Assembly: GCA_900318305.1 (NCBI GenBank)
Contig: ONKB01000046.1
Span: forward strand, 1-37,906
Origin: an uncultured Prevotellaceae bacterium
Lineage (GTDB): Bacteria > Bacteroidota > Bacteroidia > Bacteroidales > Bacteroidaceae
Reading direction: 5' to 3'
Length of the DNA: 37,906 bases
The notes beneath the pieces were generated by a model. That model was not told the origin of the DNA. It did not search any database and saw nothing but the letters and a program-made list of their open reading frames with translations. Below are positions 16,069 to 23,260 of this stretch, piece by piece; the first letter of the stretch is position 1; each line of letters opens with the position of its first letter. The position numbers were made by a program, and so were the translations under genes.

Positions 16069-16902
16069 TTAATAGATGACTTTAATCCACGGTGCGTTTT
16101 TCTTCATCCAGTCTTTTACGGTCAAAGGAACGTCGGTACACATGCGGTCGCAGCCCAGATAAGCACCCAGCATAAAGTCCTCAACACTCTGACCAGGCCA
16201 GAGGCTGACAATGATGCCTTCCTTGTGGGCTTTCTCCACCATTTGACGGCTTGTACCCTCCATCTTGCAGCCTAAGGTCTTGATGCCGACAGTCTTTGCC
16301 ATGGCGATGGTCTCGTCGTTGATAGGCTTGCTGATGATGAGCAGCAGCTCAGCATCGGGGTGATGTGTCTGCATGTAACGCAAACCACGATAGTCTGATG
16401 ATGTGAACACAAACTGAGAGTTCTTTGTCTTGACACTCTTGGCTGCCTGATACACTTTCTCGCAATATTCTTCCAGACGTGCCTGCGGATAGAGTTCCTC
16501 GGGTTTTGTCTTGAACTCCCATTCTACATAGAGGTTGTTCTTCCCGTCAAGGAAACGGGCAAATTCATCAAGACGCATAATCTTGTTGCCTTTCTTGGTA
16601 CGGAGGGCATCAATCTCTGCCGAGGTCTTCTTCTCAAATACTCCTGTGCCGTTTGTTGTGCGTTCCAGGGTATGGTCGTGAGTCATATAGCAGACACCGT
16701 CCTTGGTCATGCGGATGTCGGTTTCAAATCCTGTATATCCTGCGTCCCAGCTTTCCTGGAAGGCTTTAAGCGTGTTTTCGTCACGTTCCATGCGACCACC
16801 TCTGTGAGAGAAGGCGCGGATAGTTTGTGTCTGTGCTAAGATGCTGCCTGCAGGAATCAGGGTGGCAGCAAAAAGGACTGCTTTGAATAATGAGTGTTTC
16901 AT
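16069..16902 (-). CDS. glpQ: Secreted glycerophosphodiester phosphodiesterase
   Basis: A 277-residue enzyme that hydrolyses glycerophosphodiesters to glycerol-3-phosphate and an alcohol. A signal peptide (MKHSLFKAVLFAATLIPAGSILAQ) puts it in the periplasm. The GDPD motifs are complete: HRG at 33-35 (SHRGGRMERDENT), E60-x-D62 (FETDIRM) and HDHTLERTTNGTG from 75. Its gene lies 34 bases after the GlpT-like transporter, the classic glpT-glpQ pairing in which the product is taken up directly. The odd third member is mtlD. Confidence 0.9.
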   Translation of the reverse strand: MKHSLFKAVLFAATLIPAGSILAQTQTIRAFSHRGGRMERDENTLKAFQESWDAGYTGFETDIRMTKDGVCYMTHDHTLERTTNGTGVFEKKTSAEIDALRTKKGNKIMRLDEFARFLDGKNNLYVEWEFKTKPEELYPQARLEEYCEKVYQAAKSVKTKNSQFVFTSSDYRGLRYMQTHHPDAELLLIISKPINDETIAMAKTVGIKTLGCKMEGTSRQMVEKAHKEGIIVSLWPGQSVEDFMLGAYLGCDRMCTDVPLTVKDWMKKNAPWIKVIY

Positions 16903-16936
16903 GTTATGATTGTTTTATTGTTTGTCTGAAAGTGAA

Positions 16937-18271
16937 TTATTTCTCTTCTTCCGTGTTGTCGGTAGCCACCGATTTCGGCTTGAGGTTCCAGATGGTGGCG
17001 ATGACCAGAGTGCCGACAACAGAGATGCCAGCCATCAATATGAAAATGGGATGCCAGCCGAAAGTATCGGCAAACTTGCCCAGAGGATAGCCTGTGATGA
17101 GGGTGCTGAAATAACTCATGAAACCGATAACGCCAACGGCACTTGAGGCTGCCTTCTTGGAAACATCGTTAGAGGCGATGACACCCAGCAGGGCCTGGGG
17201 ACCATAGAGGAAGAAGCCCGCAAGAGCCAGCAGGAGAAGGAACAGGACAGGTGTGTTCATGTCCTGCACATAATGCAATGCCACGAGACACAGCGCAACA
17301 AGTACCATCTCTATGACACATACCCGTTGTGAACGGCTCTTGAAAAACTTGTCAGAGATAAAGCCTGCTGCAACCATACCCAGGCAGCCTGCCACTTCAA
17401 AGATAGCTACAGTCCATCCGGAGAGAGCCTGACTCAAACCCATCTCCTGTAACATGGAAGGTCCCCAGTCCAGAATGGCAAAACGCACCACATAGACAAA
17501 GAGGTCGGTGATGGCAAGAACCCATACTACAGGATTCAGGAATACCTTCTTCATGAGGAACTTGGAGAATTCCTTGTTGTTTTTCTTTCCTTCTGTCTCC
17601 TCAAATTCCCCTTCCACCTTGGGCAGTTCAGGAAGACCCACAGAACTCGGGGTGTTTCTTAGGGTGACAATAATAAAGAAGATGCCGAACAGGGAAATAC
17701 ATGCCGGAACCCAGAAGCAGAGTTGCCATTTGGTCAGATAACCGCAGATGACAGCAGCCACAAAGGCACCTACGCTGTGGGATGTGTTCCACAGGCTCAT
17801 CTTGGTAGCCAGCTCATGGGGTGGAACCCAACTTACCATAAGGTGGTTGCATGGTGCGAATCCGCAACCCTGGAAAATCTGGTTGATGATGTAAAGTACC
17901 GACATGATGGTGACAAACCAGCCTACAAAGTCGGGACCTTCGGTTGTGCCGCTGATCATTGAAGACAGATGGGCACTCAGACCGAACAGGAAATTGACTG
18001 CCACGCAGACGCTGAGTCCCAACACCAAATGCCAACGGGCATTGGTGCGGTCGCCTATGACACCGTTGATGAGTTTTGATATACCATAGATAATACCACC
18101 GGCAGACATGATGGCACCAAACTGGGCCTTGGTAATTTCCGGATACTCTGCCTGCAGTAAAGGAATGGCGAAGGAGAAATTCTTACGCACGAAGTAAAAC
18201 ATGGCGTAGCCAATCATGGAACAGATGATGACTCTCCATTGCCAGTACTTAAAAGAATGTTTAGTTTGCAT
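16937..18271 (-). CDS. glpT: GlpT-like organophosphate:phosphate antiporter (MFS)
   Basis: A 444-residue, 12-helix inner-membrane transporter of the organophosphate:Pi antiporter family. It shares with E. coli GlpT the 'YAMFYFVRKNFSFAIPLL' start, 'GISKLINGVIGDR', 'QIFQGCGFAPCNHLMVSW', 'FVYVVRFAILDWGPSMLQ' and 'FFLYGPQALLGV'. A longer frame begins at 18331, but its extra 20 residues are basic and unconserved. The ATG at 18271 (MQTKHSFKYWQWRV) fits the family and leaves a leader of about 55 bases after a strong promoter. Glycerol-3-phosphate is the likely cargo given adjacent glpQ; hexose phosphates (UhpT type) are an alternative. Confidence 0.85.
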   Translation of the reverse strand: MQTKHSFKYWQWRVIICSMIGYAMFYFVRKNFSFAIPLLQAEYPEITKAQFGAIMSAGGIIYGISKLINGVIGDRTNARWHLVLGLSVCVAVNFLFGLSAHLSSMISGTTEGPDFVGWFVTIMSVLYIINQIFQGCGFAPCNHLMVSWVPPHELATKMSLWNTSHSVGAFVAAVICGYLTKWQLCFWVPACISLFGIFFIIVTLRNTPSSVGLPELPKVEGEFEETEGKKNNKEFSKFLMKKVFLNPVVWVLAITDLFVYVVRFAILDWGPSMLQEMGLSQALSGWTVAIFEVAGCLGMVAAGFISDKFFKSRSQRVCVIEMVLVALCLVALHYVQDMNTPVLFLLLLALAGFFLYGPQALLGVIASNDVSKKAASSAVGVIGFMSYFSTLITGYPLGKFADTFGWHPIFILMAGISVVGTLVIATIWNLKPKSVATDNTEEEK

Positions 18272-18332
18272 ATTTTGTTGTTTTTGTTTTGTTCTTTTCA
18301 GGCGGCAGTCATAGTCTTTGCCATAAACCACA

Positions 18333-18364
18333 CAAAGTTACGATTAAGTGAGCGAAAAGCCAAA
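18333..18364 (-). promoter_or_regulatory. Strong promoter of the glpT-glpQ-mtlD operon
   Basis: On the minus strand: TTTG (18364-18361), 20 bases, TAACTTTG (18340-18333), an exact match to the Bacteroidetes -33/-7 consensus. It lies about 62 bases before the transporter ATG and is contained almost wholly in the first copy of a 46-bp repeat. Confidence 0.8.
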
Positions 18365-18379
18365 TTTATTTGAGCTTTT
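18334..18379. repeat. 46-bp repeat, copy 1 (carries the promoter)
   Basis: Starts AAAGTTACGATTAAGTGAGC and ends TTTATTTGAGCTTTT, identical to 18409-18454. Internal arms AAAAGC / GCTTTT (12 bases inside it) and flanking GTTAC (18337-18341) / GTAAC (18389-18393) make a larger imperfect inverted repeat. Read on the minus strand it contains both promoter boxes. Confidence 0.9.
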
Positions 18380-18408
18380 CCGAGCGAGAGTAACTAAAAC
18401 AATAAGTT

Positions 18409-18454
18409 AAAGTTACGATTAAGTGAGCGAAAAGCCAAATTTATTTGAGCTTTT
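18409..18454. repeat. 46-bp repeat, copy 2
   Basis: Exact copy of 18334-18379 shifted by 75 bases. The base after its inner edge differs: the minus-strand -7 box becomes TAACTTTA instead of TAACTTTG, so this copy is probably a weaker promoter or a decoy. Confidence 0.9.
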
Positions 18455-18484
18455 TCAATCGTGAGAATTCGGCGCTACCCATTA

Positions 18485-18502
18485 GCCCCATAGGCCCCAT
18501 CA
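18485..18502. repeat. Short 9-bp tandem repeat (two units)
   Basis: GCCCCATAG followed directly by GCCCCATCA, set in a C-rich stretch between the repeat pair and the NamZ gene. Similar 9-mers recur at 37712-37785. Confidence 0.6.
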
Positions 18503-18519
18503 CCCCCTCGCCTCCAGGC

Positions 18520-19764
18520 CTATTTGTAGAGTTTATATTTCTTTGACAGTTTCCTGAAGGAGTCCACGTCTTTGTACCAGTAGTCCTTTATGTCGGCCCA
18601 TCGGTGATTCTCGGTGAAGCGCAAACGTATTTGCTTTGAGCCGCAGACCTTGTCAAACATGTTGAAACGCTTGGGGTCTTGCACCTTGAATACAGCCTTG
18701 TCTGGATACATCGCCGCCGTTTCCTGCATAATCAGGAATTGTATGTCTGTGAGATGTGCCTGGCGGTAGTCGGTGAAATGAACCTGAACGCCTTCCACCT
18801 GCTCGTCTTTCATTGTGGCATAGAAAGGCTTGAGATAGATGGGGCGGAAGATTACTCCCGGCAGATGGAAACCGTTCATGCGGTTTGCCAGAGTCTCGGC
18901 ATCGAGCCAAGGTGCGCCAAACATCTGGAAGGGGATGGTATATCCCACGCCGATATTCATATAGGAGAATTCTCCGAGGATGCCGCTTACAGGATAGCAG
19001 ATGGCCGAAATGGGCTGAGGTATGTGAGGAGATGACGGAATCCATTGGAGACCCGTTTCCGCATAAGTCATGCGGCGCTTCCAGCCTTTCATCCTGACCA
19101 CTGTGAGCTTGCATTGTACTCCACCTGTGAGCATGCGTTCACCGTTTATCAGCAATGCCAGTTCTCCGCAAGTTAGGCCATAAATATAAGGTATCCTGAA
19201 CTGGCTGACAAACGAGACACAGTCATCTTCGGTGAGGCAGCCCTCTATTTTCTCTCCCCCCAGGGGATTAGGACGGTCCAGCACGACAAACTCCTTTCCG
19301 CTTTCCGCTGCCGTTTCCATGGCAAGGCCCATGCTGCTGATGTAGGTAAATGAGCGGCTGCCGATATCCTGGATGTCATAGACCAGCACATCGATGTCTT
19401 TCAGCATCTCGGGGGTAGCTTTGCGAGTCTTGCCGTACAGGGAATAGACGGGGATACCCGTTTTTTTGTCAACCTTGTCCTCCACGGAGGCTCCGGCGTG
19501 CTGGTTGCCGCGCACGCCATGCTCAGGGCCGAACAAAGCCACGAGTTTGACCCCGGGAGCGTTATACAGGATGTCGATGGTAGAGCGCATGTTGTTGTCC
19601 ACTCCGGTAGGATTGGTTATCAGTCCCACGCGCTTTCCCTGAAGCAATTTGAACTGCTGCTCCTTCAAGACTTCGATACCAGTTTTGATTCTTATCTTGT
19701 CAGCGTGTGTCAGGACATTTCCTGCAAAGGCTAACATGATGAATAAATAAAACGCTTTTTTCAT
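18520..19764 (-). CDS. namZ: NamZ-like exo-beta-N-acetylmuramidase (DUF1343, GH171)
   Basis: A 414-residue protein with a signal peptide (MKKAFYLFIMLAFAGNVLTHA) followed by a single DUF1343 domain: 'GLITNPTGVD' near 48, 'LFGPEHGVRG' near 77, 'VYDIQDIGSRSFTYISSM' near 128, 'VLDRPNPLGG' near 162. Characterised members (NamZ) remove MurNAc from the non-reducing end of peptidoglycan glycans. It probably acts in the periplasm on the cell's own or environmental wall fragments. No murQ, murK or nagZ is adjacent. A minus-strand TAAATTTG at 19784-19791 is a candidate -7 box with a leader of about 12 bases. Confidence 0.88.
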   Translation of the reverse strand: MKKAFYLFIMLAFAGNVLTHADKIRIKTGIEVLKEQQFKLLQGKRVGLITNPTGVDNNMRSTIDILYNAPGVKLVALFGPEHGVRGNQHAGASVEDKVDKKTGIPVYSLYGKTRKATPEMLKDIDVLVYDIQDIGSRSFTYISSMGLAMETAAESGKEFVVLDRPNPLGGEKIEGCLTEDDCVSFVSQFRIPYIYGLTCGELALLINGERMLTGGVQCKLTVVRMKGWKRRMTYAETGLQWIPSSPHIPQPISAICYPVSGILGEFSYMNIGVGYTIPFQMFGAPWLDAETLANRMNGFHLPGVIFRPIYLKPFYATMKDEQVEGVQVHFTDYRQAHLTDIQFLIMQETAAMYPDKAVFKVQDPKRFNMFDKVCGSKQIRLRFTENHRWADIKDYWYKDVDSFRKLSKKYKLYK

Positions 19765-19954
19765 ATATTGTAGATTTATACTGCAAATTTACTCACATTT
19801 GACAAATATTTAACAATTACTCTCTTTTGTCTTACATTCACGCGGCATCTGCCCCGTTTTTCCTGTTTTTTTCTTCATTACAATCCGTAATCAAATACAG
19901 GAACAGGTGTGAAATGAAGCCAAGTAGTGATTTTTTCAGCATGATGGCACGAAA

Positions 19955-19984
19955 AAAGACCAGTCCTTCACAGGAGTGGTCTTT
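19955..19984 (-). terminator. Orphan intrinsic terminator (minus strand)
   Basis: AAAGACCAGTCCT (19955-19967) and AGGAGTGGTCTTT (19972-19984) pair over 12 of 13 positions with a TCAC loop. Read on the minus strand the stem runs into six T's (GGTCTTTTTTC). No minus-strand gene is visible upstream of it, which suggests a small RNA or an attenuated leader. Confidence 0.65.
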
Positions 19985-20210
19985 CCGATTCTAACTATAT
20001 TTTCTAAACAAGAGGCTGCAATATGCTTTTTTTCCAAAGTGCCTCTGTTTAACGGCAATAGGTAAAGGTTAGAACAACAAGATTAAACAACTATAGATGG
20101 TTTGCTAAAACAAAAGAATAAAATATAAATCTATATCTCTTTTCACATGCAAAATTATGGGGTTGCATGATGCGACTGGATTCCATATTATAAATTAAAA
20201 CGTCAAAACC

Positions 20211-20243
20211 ATTGTCGAAACGTAAATTTTACGATTCGACAAT
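20211..20243. repeat. 33-base near-perfect palindrome
   Basis: ATTGTCGAAACGTAAA (20211-20226), a central T, and TTTACGATTCGACAAT (20228-20243) match at 15 of 16 positions; only A20220/A20234 fail to pair. It lies about 112 bases before crcB. With essentially no loop it looks more like a dimeric-regulator operator than a terminator, but a cruciform or RNA hairpin is possible. Confidence 0.75.
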
Positions 20244-20326
20244 AACTGAAAAGACTTTTGAAGGCCTCTGGGAGTTGGTCTGCAGAAATTCCTGCCCAAA
20301 CTACCATACCCTAACGACAAATTAGG

Positions 20327-20334
20327 TAACTTTG
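20327..20334 (+). promoter_or_regulatory. Candidate -7 box for crcB
   Basis: TAACTTTG matches the TAnnTTTG consensus and lies 20 bases before the crcB ATG. No TTTG is found at the expected -33 distance, so it may be weak or activator-dependent. Confidence 0.45.
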
Positions 20335-20354
20335 TAACCAGCAATACACGCTAT

Positions 20355-20729
20355 ATGTTAAAATCCATTTTACTTGTGGCTTCGGGCAGCGCCCTGGGCG
20401 GGGCACTCCGGTTTCTTGTGGGCCGTGTGGCATCGGGTATGATGCCGGGCCATTTCCCGCTGGGTACTTTTCTGTGTAACATCACGGGCTGTTTCCTCAT
20501 AGGCATAATTTATGCCCTGTCGGATAAATACAACTGGATGTCTCCCAACATGAGACTCCTTCTGGCCGTTGGCCTGTGTGGCGGCTTCACCACCTTCTCC
20601 TCGTTTATCCGTGAGAATGCCGAATTGGCAAGGCAGGACCTTGCCGTGATGTTCCTCTATGCCGGAACCAGTCTGCTGGTGGGCTTTATGGTGCTGTATC
20701 TTGGCTATTATCTGATAAAAGCAATATAA
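20355..20729 (+). CDS. crcB: Fluoride ion channel (Fluc/CrcB)
   Basis: A 124-residue inner-membrane protein with four hydrophobic helices and the Fluc signatures: GGALRF (15-20), N42 in 'GTFLCNITGCFLIG', and GGFTTFSSF (76-84), which holds the phenylalanine box and the central Na+-site region. Fluc dimers export fluoride. Length is standard. It begins what looks like an operon with the GH9 enzyme (9 bases downstream), an unexpected partnership because fluoride resistance and glycan breakdown have no obvious link. Confidence 0.92.
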   Translation: MLKSILLVASGSALGGALRFLVGRVASGMMPGHFPLGTFLCNITGCFLIGIIYALSDKYNWMSPNMRLLLAVGLCGGFTTFSSFIRENAELARQDLAVMFLYAGTSLLVGFMVLYLGYYLIKAI

Positions 20730-20738
20730 GACAAATAG

Positions 20739-23258
20739 ATGATGAGACGACTGTTATTCACCTTGGCTGTACTGCCCTTGCTGGCTGGTGTGACCCGTGC
20801 CGAATCATGGATTCGTGTTAACCAAATAGGCTATATCCCCAAATGTTCAAAAGTTGCTGTAATGATGTCGCAGGAGGATGTTGTCATAGAGGGTTTCGAC
20901 CTTGTGGATGCTTTTACAGGGAATACTGTGTGCCACTTCGGCAAGAAGCAGGTAAGACCCACAGGAGGACTCGGACAGATGAAATCTACTTTCAGGCTGA
21001 ATTTCAGTTCGTTTGATACTCCCGGCACCTATTATCTCCGGGCAGGAGAGGCAAAGTCGCCTGTCTTTGCCGTCAACGGAGGGGTTTATCAGGGTACGGC
21101 AGATTTTGTGCTGAACTATATGCGTCAGCAGCGTTGCGGCTATAATCCTTATTACAAGGCTGACTGCCATCAGAAAGACGGCTACATAACCAACCATCCT
21201 ACTAAATCGGGCCAGTTCCTTGATGTCAGGGGAGGGTGGCACGATGCGGGTGACTGCCTCCAATACACCACCACATCGGCCAACGCCATCTATCAGATGA
21301 TGTTTGCTTACCAGCAGAATCCGCATGCCTTTGGCGACAGGTACCAGACTGACGGACGCCCTGGGAGCAATGGCATTCCTGATATCATCGACGAGATAAG
21401 GTGGGGTCTGGACTGGCTCAACCGCATGAATCCCGCAAAGGGGGAATTATACAATCAGATTGCCGACGACAGGGACCATGTCGGTATGCGTGAGCCTCAG
21501 TTTGACAAGGCCGACTATGGCTGGGGAGAGAACAACGGGCGTCCGGTATATTTCTGCGACGGTAAGCCCCAGCAGCGCGGACATTTTATGAATGCCACGA
21601 CGGGCGTTGCCAGCACGGCAGGAAAATTTGCCTCAGACTTTGCGCTGGGTTCCAGGATACTCCAGCCTTTCTATCCCGAACTGGCAAAGACCATTGGCGG
21701 GAAGGCGGCGGATGCCTATGCCGTGGGCATGGAAAAGCCGGGCTATTGCCAGACGGTATCAGTAAAATCCCCATATATTTACGAGGAGTCGAACTGGGTG
21801 GATGACATGGAGCTTGGTGCTGTGGAAATGTATTTCAAGACAGGTCAGAAGCAATATTTGGAGGATGCCGTCCGCTATGGCCGCCAGGAGAAGACCACTC
21901 CGTGGATGGGGAGCGACACGGCACGCCATTATCAATGGTATCCGTTTATGAATATGGGACACTATCAGGTTGCCGTTGCCGGCGACAAACAGACAAAGAA
22001 GGAATTCATAGCCAATTTCAAGTCGGGAATAGAGGGCGTCTGGCAACGAGCCCGGAAATCCCCCTTCCTCTACGGCATCCCTTCTATATGGTGCTCAAAC
22101 AATCTGACCACAGCCATGCTGACGCAATGTATTCTCTATCGTCAGCTCACGGGTGACCGCAGCTATGAGGAGATGGAGGGGGCGTTGCGCGACTGGCTTC
22201 TGGGCTGCAACCCCTGGGGAGTGAGTATGATAGTGGAGCTTCCCCTGGGTGGCAACTATCCCCGCCAGCCCCATTCCAGTAATGTCAAACTGGGGATAGG
22301 CAATACAACGGGCGGACTTGTGGACGGACCTGTGTACTCAACGATTTTCAACAGTCTCAGAGGTGTGTACCTGGCCCCTGATGCCAAGGGACTGTATAAT
22401 AACTACGACTTGTTCCAGCCAGATATCATGGTTTATCATGACAATATCCACGATTATTCCACCAACGAGCCTACCATGGACGGAACAGCCTCGCTGACAT
22501 TCCCCTTGTCGGCCTATGCCGAGGAGGGCAGGAGACAGATGAAATGGCCTCCCGACCAGAATGTGTATTATGAGGATGGTATCATAAGAGGCAACCCTGG
22601 CGAGAAGAAGATTTGTCTTGTATTTACGGCAGCTGACAAGGCCGACGGTGCCGCCCCTATCATATCCACATTGAGGAAATACCAAATCCATGGCGGCTTT
22701 TTCTTTACGGGCCAGTTCTATGAGATGTTTCCCGATGTCATTCAGCGGCTGCGCAAGGAAGGCCACTATGTCGGGAGCCATAGTTATGGCCATTTGCTCT
22801 ATTTCCCATGGGACCGCCGTGACACCATGCTTGTGAGCCATGAGCAATTCAACGAGGATATGCTGAAGAGCTATGCCCTGATGGAAAAAGCCGGGATACA
22901 CAAGGAGGATGCGCCTTATTTCATCCCGCCTTATGAGCACTACAATGCTACTGTGTCGGCATGGGCACGGCAACTGGGACTTCAGGTCATCAACTATACC
23001 CCGGGTACGGCAAGTAACGGTGATTACACCACACCCAGTATGAAAAACTATTACAGCAGCCAGACCATCATAGACCGCATACTGAAGTATGAGTCTTCAC
23101 AGCAGAATGGCCTTAACGGCTTCTTCCTGCTGCTGCATTTCGGTACAGCTGACGAGCGTACCGACAAACTCTATAATCGTCTCGGTGAGATTATCGATAT
23201 GCTTCATTCACGCGGTTACCGCTTTGTGTCCGTCGAGGAAATGATCAAAGGCAAGTAG
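20739..23258 (+). CDS. GH9 glycoside hydrolase fused to a polysaccharide-deacetylase-like domain
   Basis: An 839-residue secreted protein (signal peptide to about residue 21, VTRA|ES). Residues 22-112 are an Ig-like CelD_N domain and 115-600 a GH9 (alpha/alpha)6 barrel with GGWHDAGD (D169 and D172, base side) and E577 in NEPTMD as the likely general acid. From about 622 comes a NodB/CE4-like domain: 'GGFFFTG', the HxxxH metal pair H681/H685 (SHSYGH) and H800 (LLLHFGT). The usual TFDDG motif is replaced by FTAADKADG, and the Arg of RPPY is missing (FIPPYEHY). It may act on amino-sugar glycans such as chitin- or chitosan-derived oligomers, removing acetyl groups and cleaving, but cellulose-type substrates are equally allowed by GH9. 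A symporter gene follows after two bases. Confidence 0.85.
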   Translation: MMRRLLFTLAVLPLLAGVTRAESWIRVNQIGYIPKCSKVAVMMSQEDVVIEGFDLVDAFTGNTVCHFGKKQVRPTGGLGQMKSTFRLNFSSFDTPGTYYLRAGEAKSPVFAVNGGVYQGTADFVLNYMRQQRCGYNPYYKADCHQKDGYITNHPTKSGQFLDVRGGWHDAGDCLQYTTTSANAIYQMMFAYQQNPHAFGDRYQTDGRPGSNGIPDIIDEIRWGLDWLNRMNPAKGELYNQIADDRDHVGMREPQFDKADYGWGENNGRPVYFCDGKPQQRGHFMNATTGVASTAGKFASDFALGSRILQPFYPELAKTIGGKAADAYAVGMEKPGYCQTVSVKSPYIYEESNWVDDMELGAVEMYFKTGQKQYLEDAVRYGRQEKTTPWMGSDTARHYQWYPFMNMGHYQVAVAGDKQTKKEFIANFKSGIEGVWQRARKSPFLYGIPSIWCSNNLTTAMLTQCILYRQLTGDRSYEEMEGALRDWLLGCNPWGVSMIVELPLGGNYPRQPHSSNVKLGIGNTTGGLVDGPVYSTIFNSLRGVYLAPDAKGLYNNYDLFQPDIMVYHDNIHDYSTNEPTMDGTASLTFPLSAYAEEGRRQMKWPPDQNVYYEDGIIRGNPGEKKICLVFTAADKADGAAPIISTLRKYQIHGGFFFTGQFYEMFPDVIQRLRKEGHYVGSHSYGHLLYFPWDRRDTMLVSHEQFNEDMLKSYALMEKAGIHKEDAPYFIPPYEHYNATVSAWARQLGLQVINYTPGTASNGDYTTPSMKNYYSSQTIIDRILKYESSQQNGLNGFFLLLHFGTADERTDKLYNRLGEIIDMLHSRGYRFVSVEEMIKGK

Positions 23259-23260
23259 GG

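Larger units (their letters stand above)
19765..20354. other. 590-base intergenic region between divergent namZ and crcB
   Basis: No convincing ORF in any frame. It holds a namZ -7 box (19784-19791, minus), an orphan minus-strand terminator (19955-19984), a loose inverted repeat AGAGGC/GCCTCT (20011-20016 and 20041-20046), a 33-base near-perfect palindrome (20211-20243) and a crcB -7 box (20327-20334). The middle is AT-rich. I looked for a fluoride riboswitch before crcB and did not find a recognisable one. Confidence 0.7.

Noticed and set aside
18485..18502. Possible CRISPR or direct-repeat array
   Set aside because: Only two 9-mers with no spacers; neither this tract nor the 46-bp pair has the repeat-spacer structure of CRISPR, and no cas gene is present.
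20246..20354. Fluoride riboswitch before crcB
   Set aside because: I looked for the conserved crcB-motif core in the leader and did not find it; the predicted leader is also only about 14 bases.
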